Source of the DNA: Candidatus Eisenbacteria bacterium
GTDB taxonomy: Bacteria > Orphanbacterota > Orphanbacteria > Orphanbacterales > Orphanbacteraceae
DNA: 60,410 nt
NCBI GenBank assembly: GCA_016930695.1
Contig: JAFGGD010000007.1
Location: 1-60,410, forward strand
Direction of reading: 5' to 3'
The number at the start of each line of letters is the position of its first letter. Position 1 is the stretch's first letter. The notes under the pieces are model-generated. The model ran no database searches, was not told where the DNA came from, and saw only the letters and a list, made by a program, of their open reading frames with translations. Position numbers and translations under genes: made by a program. Shown one piece after another: positions 34,368-44,335 of this stretch.

Positions 34368-34768
34368 CGGAACGCGCCGAATCGGGGCGTTTGGGAGAGC
34401 GACTCGCCGCGGCTTTTCTGGAAAACGCGGGCCATCGGATCTTGGATCGCAACTATCGTACCCCCCGCGGGGAGATCGACCTGATCACCGAGGAGGGTGG
34501 GGATCTGGTCTTCGTGGAGGTCCGCCTGCGGAGCGGCACCGGTTTCGGGGGGGCGGCGGGATCGGTCGGTCCCGGAAAGCGGCGCCGGCTGGTGCGGGCC
34601 GCCGAGCGTTACTTGCTGGAGGCCGGCGATCCGGACCGACCGTGCCGTTTCGACGTCGTCTCCATCACCGCCGAGGGGGATTCCCACAGGATCGAGCACC
34701 TCAGAAACGCCTTCGACGGGGAGGGGAGGGCGACGGGAACCTGGTCTTCCGGACGTCCCCCCCGGTAG
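34364..34768 (+). CDS. yraN: UPF0102 (YraN) family putative endonuclease
   Basis: A 134-residue protein with the nuclease-like motif G-E-I-D-L-I...F-V-E-V-R, which matches the D-E-x-V core of a Holliday-junction-resolvase fold. The G-x-x-G-E-x-L-A-A-x-F-L-E start is typical. The function of the family is not established. ATG at 34364 chosen because GGGAGA is 6 bp upstream; it overlaps the rnhB stop. The order rplS-rnhB-yraN is conserved in many bacteria. Confidence 0.92.
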   Translation: MTERAESGRLGERLAAAFLENAGHRILDRNYRTPRGEIDLITEEGGDLVFVEVRLRSGTGFGGAAGSVGPGKRRRLVRAAERYLLEAGDPDRPCRFDVVSITAEGDSHRIEHLRNAFDGEGRATGTWSSGRPPR

Positions 34769-34888
34769 GGTCTTGGGCCGCCCGCGGTTCCGGCCGATGC
34801 ATGGAGAGGGGGTCCCCGAAAGGGGCTGCCGTTCCCGGCTTTTTATAGTAAGGTATAGCCATATCGGCTGTTACGGTTTGGGGGAATC

Positions 34889-35536
34889 ATGGGCTTTCGG
34901 GTCATCGCAGCGGCGCTCCTCCTCATGGTCTCGCTCCTCGCCGGTTGTTCGGAGAAATCCCCCAATGATCCGAACGGCAACGGGAACGTGACAAAGGATG
35001 AGGCTTACTGGACCGATGTCGGCTGGGCACGGTATGAGACGGGCGATTTCCAGGACGCCCTCAACGCGCACCTGAACGCCCTCAAAATCGATTCCACCTA
35101 TGTGCCCGCCATCTCCGGTCAAGCGTGGGTGAACCTGGAACTCGGTTGGAGCGGGCTCGCGCTCCGGCAGTTCGAGGAGGCGATCGGCTATGACAGCCTC
35201 TGCGTGGATTGCCGTTACGGCGCCGCCTACATGGCCCACACCCAAGCGCTCACTTTCACCGGCAACTCCCGGCCCCATTACGAAAAGACGGTACGATACG
35301 GGGAGGATGCGCTCGAACTGAGCGGCGACGGTTGGATCTTCCGGTACAACGAGGAAGTGAACGCCGGCGGCCTCCGGGTGTTGCTCGCCCGCGCCTATTA
35401 CGCCCTCGCCGAATACGACCGCGCCCACGACATCGTGGACCTCCTCGACCCGAACAACACGCTGAACCCGAGCGAGCCGGGGTATCTGCAGGACCTGCTC
35501 ATCGCCATCGAGAGCCTGGGAGGGGGGGGGAATTGA
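34889..35536 (+). CDS. TPR-containing lipoprotein
   Basis: A 215-residue lipoprotein: L-L-A-G-C lipobox at about residue 20, then TPR-like helix pairs (D-V-G-W-A-R-Y-E-T-G-D-F-Q-D-A-L at about residues 42-60, Y-V-P-A-I-S-G-Q-A-W next). The tail is a low-complexity Gly run. The stop overlaps a TTG start of the LVIVD gene by four bases, so the two are translationally coupled. TATAGT and TATAGC boxes occur at 34844-34859 but no good -35 is obvious. It probably assists assembly or anchoring of the partner. Confidence 0.82.
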   Translation: MGFRVIAAALLLMVSLLAGCSEKSPNDPNGNGNVTKDEAYWTDVGWARYETGDFQDALNAHLNALKIDSTYVPAISGQAWVNLELGWSGLALRQFEEAIGYDSLCVDCRYGAAYMAHTQALTFTGNSRPHYEKTVRYGEDALELSGDGWIFRYNEEVNAGGLRVLLARAYYALAEYDRAHDIVDLLDPNNTLNPSEPGYLQDLLIAIESLGGGGN

Positions 35537-38500
35537 GAAAAGCGGTGAGGACGGGCGCCCTGGCATGGGTTCTGGGGATGTTGGCTTTCACGGCGCTCTC
35601 ACCGGGCGCGCAGGAGATCGTCCCCGTCGGGGCGGCGCTCTTCTCCGCTCCCGCGGATATTCAATTCGTCGGTGATTATTTATACGTGATTTATCCGTCC
35701 GGGTTCGCCGTGGTGAACGCCTCTTCCCCGTACGAGCCTTCCCGTATTGCCGAGAGGGCGATCCCCGGGGAGGGGCGGGGAATCTTCGCCGGCGACTCGC
35801 TGGTCTATCTGAGCTGCGGAACCGGCGGTTTGGTCACCGTCGACGTCTCCGTTCCCTGGGCCCCCGTGATGCTGGACACCGTACCGGCGGGCTCCTCCTT
35901 CGGGAGGATCGTGGAGAACCGCGGGCGGATCCTGGTGGCGGACGACCGGGACGGCCTCGTTATCTTCGGTTTGGACGATCCCGGCCATCCGGAGAAACTC
36001 AGCGCCTTCGACGTGGGCGTGGAGATCGAGGACATGGTCGCCGCCGGGCGGGTCGCCTATCTGGCGACGGAACTCGCCGGCGTGCAACTGGTGGACATCT
36101 CCTCCTGGGAGGGAGTTCCACTCACCGGTCTTGTCGAGCTCGCCCCGGCGAACGATTTGGTCCTCTCCGGGGACACCCTCTTCGTCGCCCGTGGCGCCTT
36201 GGGCATCGCCGCGGTGGATGTGGCCGACTCGTCGGCGCCGTCGATTCTCGCCGGGACGTGGGTTCCGCCGGACACCCTCGACGGCATCGCCGGGATCGAC
36301 TCTCTGTTGGCGGCGGTCGCCGGCGACTCCGTTCTTCTCTTCCGTAAATCGGATCTTTCCGGCGGACCGGTGGGGGTCGTGGAGGACACTTCCGGCATCG
36401 GCCGGGTCTTCCGGTCCGGAAATCTGGTCGCGCTCGCCTCGGAAAGGGACGGGGTCGTTCTCTCCGATCTGATCCTTCCGAAGTCGACGGCGCTTCTCAC
36501 GCGATACCTTCCCGGTAATTTCACGATTCAAACGGTTTCCGTCCTGGGGGACAGCGTGTTTCTGGGTACGAGCGAAGCCGGAGTATTTCTGGCGTCGCTC
36601 GAGAATCCCCTGGAGCCCGAATCGCTCGGCGTTATCGTGACGGACGGGAACGTGCTCGATTGCGATGTCCGGCGGAGTCTGCTCTACACCATAGAGGACC
36701 GCGACACTCCGGGCGGCGTTCGGATTTACGACGTCGCCGCCGGGGAGCGGATCGCGAACCTCTCCCTTCCCGGAATCATGACGGAGATGACCCGAAGCGA
36801 TTCGATTCTCTATGTCTGCGCCGTCGATCGGGGCGTTTACGTGTTGGACGTCTCCGATTCCTCGGCGCCCGCACTCGTCGATTCCGTGCCGATCGGCTCG
36901 GTATCGAACCGCTTCGCTCGTTCGGTGGACATCGCCGGCGATCTCGCCGCGGTGGCCGAGGGAACGGCCGGGTTAAGGATCCTGGATCTCTCCGATCCGC
37001 TTCATCCCGTCGAGCTGGGCGCCTATAACCCGTTCGATTTCGTGTCCGACGTAGTCTGGGGGGAAGGGGGACGGCTTTACGTCTGCCTGCGCACCACCGG
37101 CGTCCTCGTTCTCGACGTGAACGATCCCGAGGCTCCCGATTCGGTGGGAGTGCTCGATATCGATCCTTTCTTCGACAAGCCGATTCTGCTGGAGGACATC
37201 ATCCGATCCGCCGAATTCCTTTACATCACCGGCTACGGGGGGATCGGCGGGTCGGGGGATCTGCACATCGTCTCCATCGACGATCCCGACGGACCGGAAT
37301 ACGTCAAGGCGGTCGAGTCCTCCGGGAATCCCTATGACATCCGCTTGGTGGGGAACACCATTCACGTGGCCGCCGGGTCCGATGGATATGAACAGTACGG
37401 GGTGTTCAACGATTTCGACCTGATCCGGCGGGGTCGCTATCGGCCCTCGCCTCCGGTGAGCCTGGCGGGCGCATCCGATTCGCGGATTCTCATCGTCGAC
37501 GACGAAGGGGGCGTTTGGCCGTTGGCGGTGGTGGGAGGGGAGTCTCTCGCCGTCGGCGAGCGCTACGACCTGGGCGGACCGGCGAACGATCTCTTCGTCG
37601 AGGAGAGGCGCGCCTTCGTCGCCCTGAACGGTGAGGACCGTTTGGCGATGTTCGACCTCCCCTTGAGCACCCAGGCTTTCTTCTCCCGGTGGATTCCTCT
37701 CGACGCGGCGGCGCAAGGTGTGGACGTCGTCGATTCGCTTCTCTACGTGGCGCAGGGTACGGGGGGGCTCGCGGTATTCGACGTCTCGCGAACCGACACG
37801 GTGATCCGGGTCGGTTCCTACGTGACCGACGGCGTGTACGACTTGGGCGGGGCCGCGGCGACCTCGGTCCGGGTCAGTGACGGCGTGGCCTACGTGGTCA
37901 CCCGCGACCGAACCAATTCCCTCTTCCTGCTCGACGTGACCGACCCGTCGGCGATCGAGGCGCTCGGCACGTACGGCAGCGGGCGCCGCGCGTTCCACGT
38001 GGCCGTCTACGGCGGCTATGCCTATCTGACCCAGCGGATCACCGGCATGGAGGTGATCGACGTCCAGAATCCGGCCAACCCGCTTTTCGTGATCGACCGG
38101 AACGACATGTTCGACGCGCGTTTCATGGAGATCGCCGAGGACGCGCTGTTCGTGGCGCGCCGCACGAGCGGCCTTTCGGTGCTCGACCTGACCAACGCCT
38201 ACAATCCCAGCGTGATCTTCAACCGGGTCACGGCCGGAGCGGTGGATGACCTGGCGCTCCACAGCAGCTATCTCGTCTTGGCGGATCGCAATGCGGCGCG
38301 GGTTTTCCTGCAGGACTTCGCCAACGCGGACCAGCAGGCGCCGGGCTACACCGTCGGGATCCTCCCCAACACCTTCGCCAACGCCTACGTGGATTTCATC
38401 GTCGTCGCCTCGGAGGCGCTGATCGAAGCGCCGAAGATCCGGTTCAGCATGGGCGAAACCGACTCGCTGCTTTCCGTCTTTCCCCTGAACACGGTGGAAC

Positions 38501-39279
38501 ACATCTACCACGCGGGCTACCGCCTCACCCAGACGGGGATCGGCAGCGTGCGCGTCGAGGGGGAGGATCTGGCCGGGAACAAATCGGAAACGAGCCGCGG
38601 CTTCTCCGTCTCCTACGTCCGCGGCGCCAAGGGCGGATCGATCTACGACGCCGCCGGCAAGGTGGAGGTGGCGGTCCCCGCCTCGGGTGCGGCGGACGAG
38701 GGCTATGTGATTCTCCTTCCCGCCTCTTCCTACGAGCTGGCGGACCGGATGAACGGCATGCCCGATCCGGTCGCCGGCCCCTTCCGCGTCGCCCTCGGTT
38801 CCCTGGAGGGACCGGTCACGGTCCGATTGCACGGCGTGGAGCCGGTGGAGGAGGGACCGACGCCGGCGCTCTGGCGGCTCGAAGGCTCCACCTGGGTCCG
38901 TGTCGAAGGGGCTTATGACGCGGAGAAACGCGTGGTGGAGGCCGGCCTCCCCGGTTCGTCCTTCTTCCTCTTCTCACCGGAAGGGGGCGCGCCCGCGCCC
39001 TTCGTCGTTCGCCTCGACCCGAACCGTCCCAACCCGTTCAATCCGACCACCACGCTCCGATTCTATCTCTCGCGCCCCGCCTCGGCGCGGCTCGCCGTCT
39101 ACGACGTGGCGGGCCGGATGGTGCGGCTCCTGTTCGACGGGAAGAGCCCCGCCGGTTGGAACGATGTGGTGTGGAACGGCGAGAACGGATCGGGCCGCCC
39201 GGTGGGGAGCGGCATCTATCTCTCTCGGCTGGAGGCGGCCGGGCTCGTCCGCACCGGCAAGATGATTCTTCTCCGCTAG
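35533..39279 (+). CDS. Giant exported LVIVD-repeat beta-propeller protein with FlgD-like tail
   Basis: About 1248 residues. Start is TTG at 35533 after a long G-run, overlapping the previous stop. Signal peptide at residues 1-27. About 11 LVIVD-type repeats (each V/L-x-V/I-x-D-V-x-D-x-x-x-P, e.g. V-Y-V-L-D-V-S-D-S-S-A-P, L-R-I-L-D-L-S-D-P-L-H-P, M-E-V-I-D-V-Q-N-P-A-N-P) span residues 60-970 and probably form one or two beta propellers. A Ca-binding/Ig-like segment follows, then a FlgD-like tail with N-R-P-N-P-F-N-P. Likely surface exposed. Function unknown; the TPR lipoprotein partner is upstream. Confidence 0.85.
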   Translation: MRKAVRTGALAWVLGMLAFTALSPGAQEIVPVGAALFSAPADIQFVGDYLYVIYPSGFAVVNASSPYEPSRIAERAIPGEGRGIFAGDSLVYLSCGTGGLVTVDVSVPWAPVMLDTVPAGSSFGRIVENRGRILVADDRDGLVIFGLDDPGHPEKLSAFDVGVEIEDMVAAGRVAYLATELAGVQLVDISSWEGVPLTGLVELAPANDLVLSGDTLFVARGALGIAAVDVADSSAPSILAGTWVPPDTLDGIAGIDSLLAAVAGDSVLLFRKSDLSGGPVGVVEDTSGIGRVFRSGNLVALASERDGVVLSDLILPKSTALLTRYLPGNFTIQTVSVLGDSVFLGTSEAGVFLASLENPLEPESLGVIVTDGNVLDCDVRRSLLYTIEDRDTPGGVRIYDVAAGERIANLSLPGIMTEMTRSDSILYVCAVDRGVYVLDVSDSSAPALVDSVPIGSVSNRFARSVDIAGDLAAVAEGTAGLRILDLSDPLHPVELGAYNPFDFVSDVVWGEGGRLYVCLRTTGVLVLDVNDPEAPDSVGVLDIDPFFDKPILLEDIIRSAEFLYITGYGGIGGSGDLHIVSIDDPDGPEYVKAVESSGNPYDIRLVGNTIHVAAGSDGYEQYGVFNDFDLIRRGRYRPSPPVSLAGASDSRILIVDDEGGVWPLAVVGGESLAVGERYDLGGPANDLFVEERRAFVALNGEDRLAMFDLPLSTQAFFSRWIPLDAAAQGVDVVDSLLYVAQGTGGLAVFDVSRTDTVIRVGSYVTDGVYDLGGAAATSVRVSDGVAYVVTRDRTNSLFLLDVTDPSAIEALGTYGSGRRAFHVAVYGGYAYLTQRITGMEVIDVQNPANPLFVIDRNDMFDARFMEIAEDALFVARRTSGLSVLDLTNAYNPSVIFNRVTAGAVDDLALHSSYLVLADRNAARVFLQDFANADQQAPGYTVGILPNTFANAYVDFIVVASEALIEAPKIRFSMGETDSLLSVFPLNTVEHIYHAGYRLTQTGIGSVRVEGEDLAGNKSETSRGFSVSYVRGAKGGSIYDAAGKVEVAVPASGAADEGYVILLPASSYELADRMNGMPDPVAGPFRVALGSLEGPVTVRLHGVEPVEEGPTPALWRLEGSTWVRVEGAYDAEKRVVEAGLPGSSFFLFSPEGGAPAPFVVRLDPNRPNPFNPTTTLRFYLSRPASARLAVYDVAGRMVRLLFDGKSPAGWNDVVWNGENGSGRPVGSGIYLSRLEAAGLVRTGKMILLR

Positions 39280-39422
39280 TCCCCGCTTCTCCTTTTTCTC
39301 GACCCCGGTGCGTTCCCCTTTCTCCCCTCCGTGGTTCTTTGCTCCCCGGGCCGAATCGGTTATGGTGAGCGGAAGGCCGGCGCGTCCCTTGGCCCCGCCG
39401 TGCCGAGGAGGACCGCCGATCG

Positions 39423-41597
39423 ATGGAGACGCCTCTCGAGGGGACTCTGGAACGGGTTGTTTTCCGCAATCCGGAAAACAGCTGGACCGTGGCCCGCCTC
39501 CGCGATGAGAAGGAAGACCGCATCGTCAGCGTGGTGGGGCGGATGCCCGATCTCTCCGCCGGCGAGTTGCTCCGACTCACGGGCCGGTGGGTTCTCCACC
39601 CGCGTTTCGGCGAGCAGTTCGAGGTGGAAACCGTCGAGGTGCGGCCGCCGGTGACGGAGGGGGGAATCGAGCGCTACCTCTCTTCCGGCCTGGTGCGCGG
39701 CATCGGCGGCGAGATGGCGCGACGGATCGTGGAGCGTTTCGGCGAGGGAACGCTCGACGTGATCGACAACGAGCCGGAGCGCCTGCTCGAGGTGGACGGG
39801 ATCGGCGCCAAGCGGCTCGACATGATCCGCGACGGCTGGCGCGACCAGAAGAGCGTTCGCGAAACGCTTATCTTTCTTCACGATCTCCCCATCGGTCCCG
39901 CCCTGGCGGCGCGTATCTACGAGACGTACCGCGAGCGAACCGTGCAGACGGTGCGATCCGATCCCTATCTCTTGGCGGATGAAGTGTGGGGGGTCGGCTT
40001 CCGCACCGCGGACCGGGTCGCGGAGGCGCTCGGCATAAGCGCCGATTCGCCGCGCCGCGCAGACGCGGGGGTGCTCTACCATCTCGGTCGCCTCCACCAA
40101 GCCGGCCACGTTTGCTTTCCCCGGGACGAGTTGGTGAGCGGCACCGCCGCATTCCTCGAGGCCGATGAACAGCACGTCGAGGAAGCCCTCGAGCGCCTCC
40201 TCGCCGCCGGCTCTCTCCAAGCGGAGGAGGCGGAGCCGGACCGGGAGCTGATCTACCGCGCCGAGATGCTCCATGCCGAGGAATCGGTGGCGCGCCGCGT
40301 CAACACGCTGCTCTCCGAGCCCGGCGTCGGCCCGGCCATCGACACTTTCCAGGCGCTTCGATGGATCGACGCCGCCCTCGATACCCGTCTCGGCGAGGAG
40401 CAGCAGGCGGCCGTGGAGGCGGCGCTGGAGGGGCGGGTGACGGTCGTGACCGGCGGTCCGGGGACGGGGAAGACCACGCTGGTCCGCTCGCTGCTCGCCG
40501 TGTTGGAACGCTCCGGCGAGGCGGCGCTTCTCGCCGCGCCGACCGGACGGGCGGCGAAGAAGATGGAGGAGGCGACGGGTCGTCCGGCGCGCACCATCCA
40601 CCGGCTCCTCGAGTTCGATCCGCGAACCGGGCGTTTCCAAAGGGACGCGGAGAACCCGCTCTCCGCGTCCACGGTGATCCTCGACGAGGTCTCCATGGTC
40701 GACCTGCTGCTGATGGACGGGCTGTTGGAGGCGATTCCGCCCGGCTGCCGCCTCGTGCTCGTCGGCGACGTGGATCAGCTTCCCTCGGTGGGGCCGGGGA
40801 ACGTTCTCCGGGACCTGATCGAGTCCGGCCGGGTCCCCACGGTCCGGCTCACCCGGATTTACCGCCAGGCCCGGGAGAGCCGCATCGTCCGAAACGCCCA
40901 CCGCGTGAACCGCGGGGAGATGCCCCTCATGGATGACGAGGCGCGGGACTTTCGCTTCGTCGTGGCGGAGGACGGCGCGCGCGCGCTCGAGTGGATCCGG
41001 TCTTTCCTCGGCGGCGAGGCGAAGAGCGGGTACGGCTTCGATCCGATACGGGACGTGCAGGTGCTCGCGCCGATGCACAAGGGGATCGCGGGCGTGACCA
41101 ATCTCAACCGCGAGATCCAGGAGCTGCTCAATCCGCGGGGGGAGGAGCTGCGCAGGGAAAACCGCGTTCTCCGGGTAGGGGATAAAATCATTCAGCTACG
41201 AAATAATTACGACTTGGACGTGTACAACGGCGACTCGGGTTGGATCGAATCGGTGGACCCGGAGGGACAGAAGGTCGAGGTCCGTTTCGGTCCGCGGTCG
41301 GTCATCTACGACTTCGCCCGGCTCGACGAACTGGCGCTGGCCTACGCCGTGTCGGTTCACAAGTCCCAGGGGAGCGAGTACCGGGCGGTGGTGGTTCCCC
41401 TTCTCGGCGAGCACTACCCGATGCTGCAGAGGAACCTGCTGTACACGGCGCTCACCCGTGGGCGCGAGCTGGTGGTGCTGGTCGGCACCAAGCGAACCGT
41501 CGGGCTCGCCGTGCGGAACAACCGCATCCGGCATCGCTACTCCCTGCTCGCCGAACGCCTCTGGCGCGCGGTCCTCCCCGGAGGAGTCGCATCTTGA
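39423..41597 (+). CDS. recD2: RecD2-type 5'-3' DNA helicase
   Basis: A 724-residue SF1B helicase with an OB-like and HhH N-terminus (V-D-G-I-G-A-K-R), Walker A G-G-P-G-T-G-K-T-T, A-P-T-G-R-A-A-K-K, D-E-V-S-M-V-D Walker B, and the C-terminal motif V-S-V-H-K-S-Q-G-S-E-Y. It belongs to the RecD2 group found without RecBC, consistent with the AddAB set in this window. ATG at 39423 begins about 140 bp after the LVIVD gene. The stop overlaps the glycosyltransferase TTG start by four bases. Confidence 0.94.
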   Translation: METPLEGTLERVVFRNPENSWTVARLRDEKEDRIVSVVGRMPDLSAGELLRLTGRWVLHPRFGEQFEVETVEVRPPVTEGGIERYLSSGLVRGIGGEMARRIVERFGEGTLDVIDNEPERLLEVDGIGAKRLDMIRDGWRDQKSVRETLIFLHDLPIGPALAARIYETYRERTVQTVRSDPYLLADEVWGVGFRTADRVAEALGISADSPRRADAGVLYHLGRLHQAGHVCFPRDELVSGTAAFLEADEQHVEEALERLLAAGSLQAEEAEPDRELIYRAEMLHAEESVARRVNTLLSEPGVGPAIDTFQALRWIDAALDTRLGEEQQAAVEAALEGRVTVVTGGPGTGKTTLVRSLLAVLERSGEAALLAAPTGRAAKKMEEATGRPARTIHRLLEFDPRTGRFQRDAENPLSASTVILDEVSMVDLLLMDGLLEAIPPGCRLVLVGDVDQLPSVGPGNVLRDLIESGRVPTVRLTRIYRQARESRIVRNAHRVNRGEMPLMDDEARDFRFVVAEDGARALEWIRSFLGGEAKSGYGFDPIRDVQVLAPMHKGIAGVTNLNREIQELLNPRGEELRRENRVLRVGDKIIQLRNNYDLDVYNGDSGWIESVDPEGQKVEVRFGPRSVIYDFARLDELALAYAVSVHKSQGSEYRAVVVPLLGEHYPMLQRNLLYTALTRGRELVVLVGTKRTVGLAVRNNRIRHRYSLLAERLWRAVLPGGVAS

Positions 41598-43225
41598 GCC
41601 GCCGCGCCGCCCGAGCCGCCGCCGCCCTCGTCGCCCTGCTTCTCCTCGCGCGGCTCGCCACCCTCGGGCTCCCCCCGCTTTTCGACGCCACGGAGGGGCG
41701 CTACGCCGAAATCGGCCGCGAGATGCTCGGCTCCGGCGATTGGATCACGCCCACCCTGCACGGCGGGGAGCCTTTCTGGGCGAAGCCGCCCCTCCATTTC
41801 TGGATGACCGCCCTCTCGCTCCGCGCGTTCGGCGTGAACGAGTGGGCGGCGCGCTTCCCCGGTTTCCTTTCCGGTCTCGGGATTCTGGCGCTCACGATGA
41901 TCGCCGCGCGCCGGCTCTACGGCGGCCGGGCGGCGCTCCTCGCCGGCTCCATCCTCGGCTCGTCGGGACTCTTCGCGCTCCTCGTCGGCACGGTGATCCT
42001 CGACGTGACCTTCACCTGCACGGTGACCGGCGCGCTCGTCTGCTATCTCCTGTTCCGCAAGGATCCCTCCCGACGTTGGCCGGGGCTCCTCCTCTTTCTC
42101 TTTCTCGGTCTCGGTCTTCTCGCCAAGGGGCCGATCGCGCTCGTCCTCGCCGGACTCCCCGTCTTTTTCGACGTGATCCGCGCGCGGAAACTCGGCGCGG
42201 TCCGACGTCTTCCCTGGGTGGCGGGGATCGGCCTCCTGCTCCTCGTCGCCGTCCCCTGGTACGTCCTCGCGGAGAGGAAAACGCCCGGGTTTTGGAATTA
42301 TTTCTTTCTGCACGAACATTTTCTCCGATACGTGCGCGCCGAGTACGGCGACCGCTACGGCCACGGCCACGTCTCCCCCTACGGCCTGATCTGGGCGCTC
42401 GGCCTGCTCGGCTTTCTCCCCTGGACGCCCGCCGCGGTCGGCGCGGCGATCCGGCGTTTCCGCCCCCACGCGACGACGGGCGCCGGCGACCCGTCGGAGG
42501 AAGAGGGCACCGCGTTTCTCTGGCTGTGGGCGCTCTCGCCGCTCCTCTTCTTCACCTTCAGCCGTTCCCTCTCGCTTCCTTACGTCTTTCCCGCCTTTCC
42601 GCCGCTGGCGATTCTCCTCGGCCGGGAGGCGGCGGGAGAAGGAGGGATTCCGGCCCGTCGAGTCGGGCTCGCCGTTCCGCTGTTTCTCCTGGTCGCCGGG
42701 ACCGTCTACGGTTTGGCCCGATTCTCAGGCCGTCCGGCGGAGGGGGCGGCGCTCCTCCTCCCCCTGCTCCTTGCCGGAGGGGCGGCGCTCTTCGCGTTCC
42801 GGCGGGGAGGCTCGGCGGCGGCGATCCTCTCCGGTTCGCTCCTCTTCCCCCTTTTCCTGATCGCCCTCTCCGTCGCCGTTCCCGGCGCGGTGGAGGAGGG
42901 GAAGTCGACGCGGCACCTCGCCCGGGCGACGGCTCCCCTCGGGGGAGAGCCTCTCTTTTTCGACGGCGTCCCTCCCTCGGCGGAGTTCTATTTCAGGGGG
43001 CGGGCGGTGAATCTGCGCGGCGAGGTCGGGGAGATCCTCCGCCGCTTCGAGGACGGGGGGGGGGATTTGCTCCTTCTCCGGGAGAAGCAGGAGCGGTATC
43101 TTTCCTCCACGATGATCGCCGCGCTGGAGCCTCTCCGTCGAACCGGGGATTACGTGATTTATCGGATCGTGGGGACGCCGGAGCGGGAGGCCGCGACGAC
43201 CGCGGCGGAGAGAAAGGAGAAATAG
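41594..43225 (+). CDS. ArnT/PMT-like membrane glycosyltransferase
   Basis: A 543-residue polytopic protein with about 10-12 hydrophobic helices. The first extracytoplasmic loop has F-D-A-T-E-G-R-Y-A-E-I-G-R and K-P-P-L-H-F-W-M-T, typical of GT83/ArnT-type enzymes that transfer sugars from undecaprenyl phosphate to lipids or proteins. A Gly/Ala-rich helix block follows and the last 100 residues form a soluble domain. Start TTG at 41594 within the recD2 stop. It stands next to a PAP2-type membrane phosphatase, so envelope lipid or glycan metabolism is likely, but the sugar is unknown. Confidence 0.85.
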   Translation: MSRRAARAAAALVALLLLARLATLGLPPLFDATEGRYAEIGREMLGSGDWITPTLHGGEPFWAKPPLHFWMTALSLRAFGVNEWAARFPGFLSGLGILALTMIAARRLYGGRAALLAGSILGSSGLFALLVGTVILDVTFTCTVTGALVCYLLFRKDPSRRWPGLLLFLFLGLGLLAKGPIALVLAGLPVFFDVIRARKLGAVRRLPWVAGIGLLLLVAVPWYVLAERKTPGFWNYFFLHEHFLRYVRAEYGDRYGHGHVSPYGLIWALGLLGFLPWTPAAVGAAIRRFRPHATTGAGDPSEEEGTAFLWLWALSPLLFFTFSRSLSLPYVFPAFPPLAILLGREAAGEGGIPARRVGLAVPLFLLVAGTVYGLARFSGRPAEGAALLLPLLLAGGAALFAFRRGGSAAAILSGSLLFPLFLIALSVAVPGAVEEGKSTRHLARATAPLGGEPLFFDGVPPSAEFYFRGRAVNLRGEVGEILRRFEDGGGDLLLLREKQERYLSSTMIAALEPLRRTGDYVIYRIVGTPEREAATTAAERKEK

Positions 43226-43228
43226 AAG

Positions 43229-44254
43229 ATGCGCGCGGATTCGGGAGCGAAAGGGAAGACGTCCGGGCGTGAAATCGTCGGCGCCGTTCTCGACCCGCTC
43301 CGGAGGCTCCGCCTGGAGGAGGCGCTCTTCGTTCTTCTCTTCATTCCATCCACGGCGGTGACGGTCTGGGCGAACCTGGAGATGCAACGCGCCGGCGAGG
43401 GATCCCGCAAGATCGAGGGAGGGATACTCCGGCTGGTGATCGTCGCCGCCGTGGCGGCGCTCCTGCCGCTCTTGGAGAAGGCGCGCCGCTCCCCCTCGGC
43501 CTCCCGGGCGCTCCGGGAGTCGGTGGAGTTCTTCCGGGTCATCCTCCCCTTCGCGCTCTGCTCGGCGGTCTACACGAACCTGCACGACACGGTCCGTTTC
43601 GTGAATCCCCACGACATCCACACGACGCTCGCGATGATCGAGGAGCGGTTGTTCGGTCTCCAGCCGGTGGTCTGGGCGGAGCAGTTCATCACGCCGGCGC
43701 GCACCGAGTTCTTCAGCTTTTTCTACACCAATTTCTTCCTCGTCGCCCCCTCGGTGGCGCTGTTGCTCTGGTTCACCGGCAGGAGGAGGGAGGCGCGGGA
43801 GACTCTCCTCGGCGTGATCATCACGTTCTACACCGGCTACGTGCTCTACGTGATCTTTCCCGCCGCGCCTCCTCGACTCTATTTCGAGTCGCTCGGCCTC
43901 TTTTCGGTCAACCTCGGCGGCGGCGCGATCGCCGATTTCCAGAACGCGCTGATCGCGATGATGCCGAACCACGCCTCGCGCGCCGCCTTCCCGAGCCTGC
44001 ACACCGCGGTGAGTCTCGTTTCCCTCTACTACGCCTGGCGCTACTGCCGCCGTTTCTTTCCGATCCTCCTCTTTTTCGTGATCGGTCTGCTCGCCTCCAC
44101 GGTCTACCTGCGCCATCACTACGTGGTGGATCTGATCGCGGGAGCCTTTCTGGTCCCCTGGACCGCCTGGGTGACGCCCCGGCTGGATCGTCTCTGGCAG
44201 CGTTTCCGCGGGGGCCGGTCCGATCGCGTTGACAGCGAGCGGAGCCTCCTCTAG
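43229..44254 (+). CDS. PAP2/AUR1-like membrane phosphatase or phosphotransferase
   Basis: A 341-residue membrane protein with about six hydrophobic segments. The C-terminal half carries the PAP2 signature: P-S-L-H-T-A and Y-L-R-H-H-Y-V-V-D-L-I-A-G, with the catalytic His and Asp. The spacing and the F-Y-T-N-F-F-L segment resemble the AUR1/inositol-phosphotransferase branch rather than simple PgpB. It starts 3 bp after the glycosyltransferase stop. Possible substrates are undecaprenyl pyrophosphate, phosphatidic acid or phosphoinositol lipids. A trxA promoter lies within its 3' end. Confidence 0.82.
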   Translation: MRADSGAKGKTSGREIVGAVLDPLRRLRLEEALFVLLFIPSTAVTVWANLEMQRAGEGSRKIEGGILRLVIVAAVAALLPLLEKARRSPSASRALRESVEFFRVILPFALCSAVYTNLHDTVRFVNPHDIHTTLAMIEERLFGLQPVVWAEQFITPARTEFFSFFYTNFFLVAPSVALLLWFTGRRREARETLLGVIITFYTGYVLYVIFPAAPPRLYFESLGLFSVNLGGGAIADFQNALIAMMPNHASRAAFPSLHTAVSLVSLYYAWRYCRRFFPILLFFVIGLLASTVYLRHHYVVDLIAGAFLVPWTAWVTPRLDRLWQRFRGGRSDRVDSERSLL

Positions 44255-44257
44255 ACT
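44229..44257 (+). promoter_or_regulatory. Promoter of trxA
   Basis: TTGACA at 44229-44234 and TAGACT at 44252-44257 are separated by 17 bp. It overlaps the last codons of the PAP2 gene. Confidence 0.75.
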
Positions 44258-44335
44258 GGTCCCCGAACCGAAATCCACACCCTCTCCCGCCGCGATTCCT
44301 CTCCGAGCCGGCGGCCGATGGAGGAGATCGACCGA

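Noticed and set aside
34800-34888. Promoter for the TPR lipoprotein
   Set aside because: TATAGT and TATAGC boxes are visible but no -35 at a usable distance; not called as a feature.
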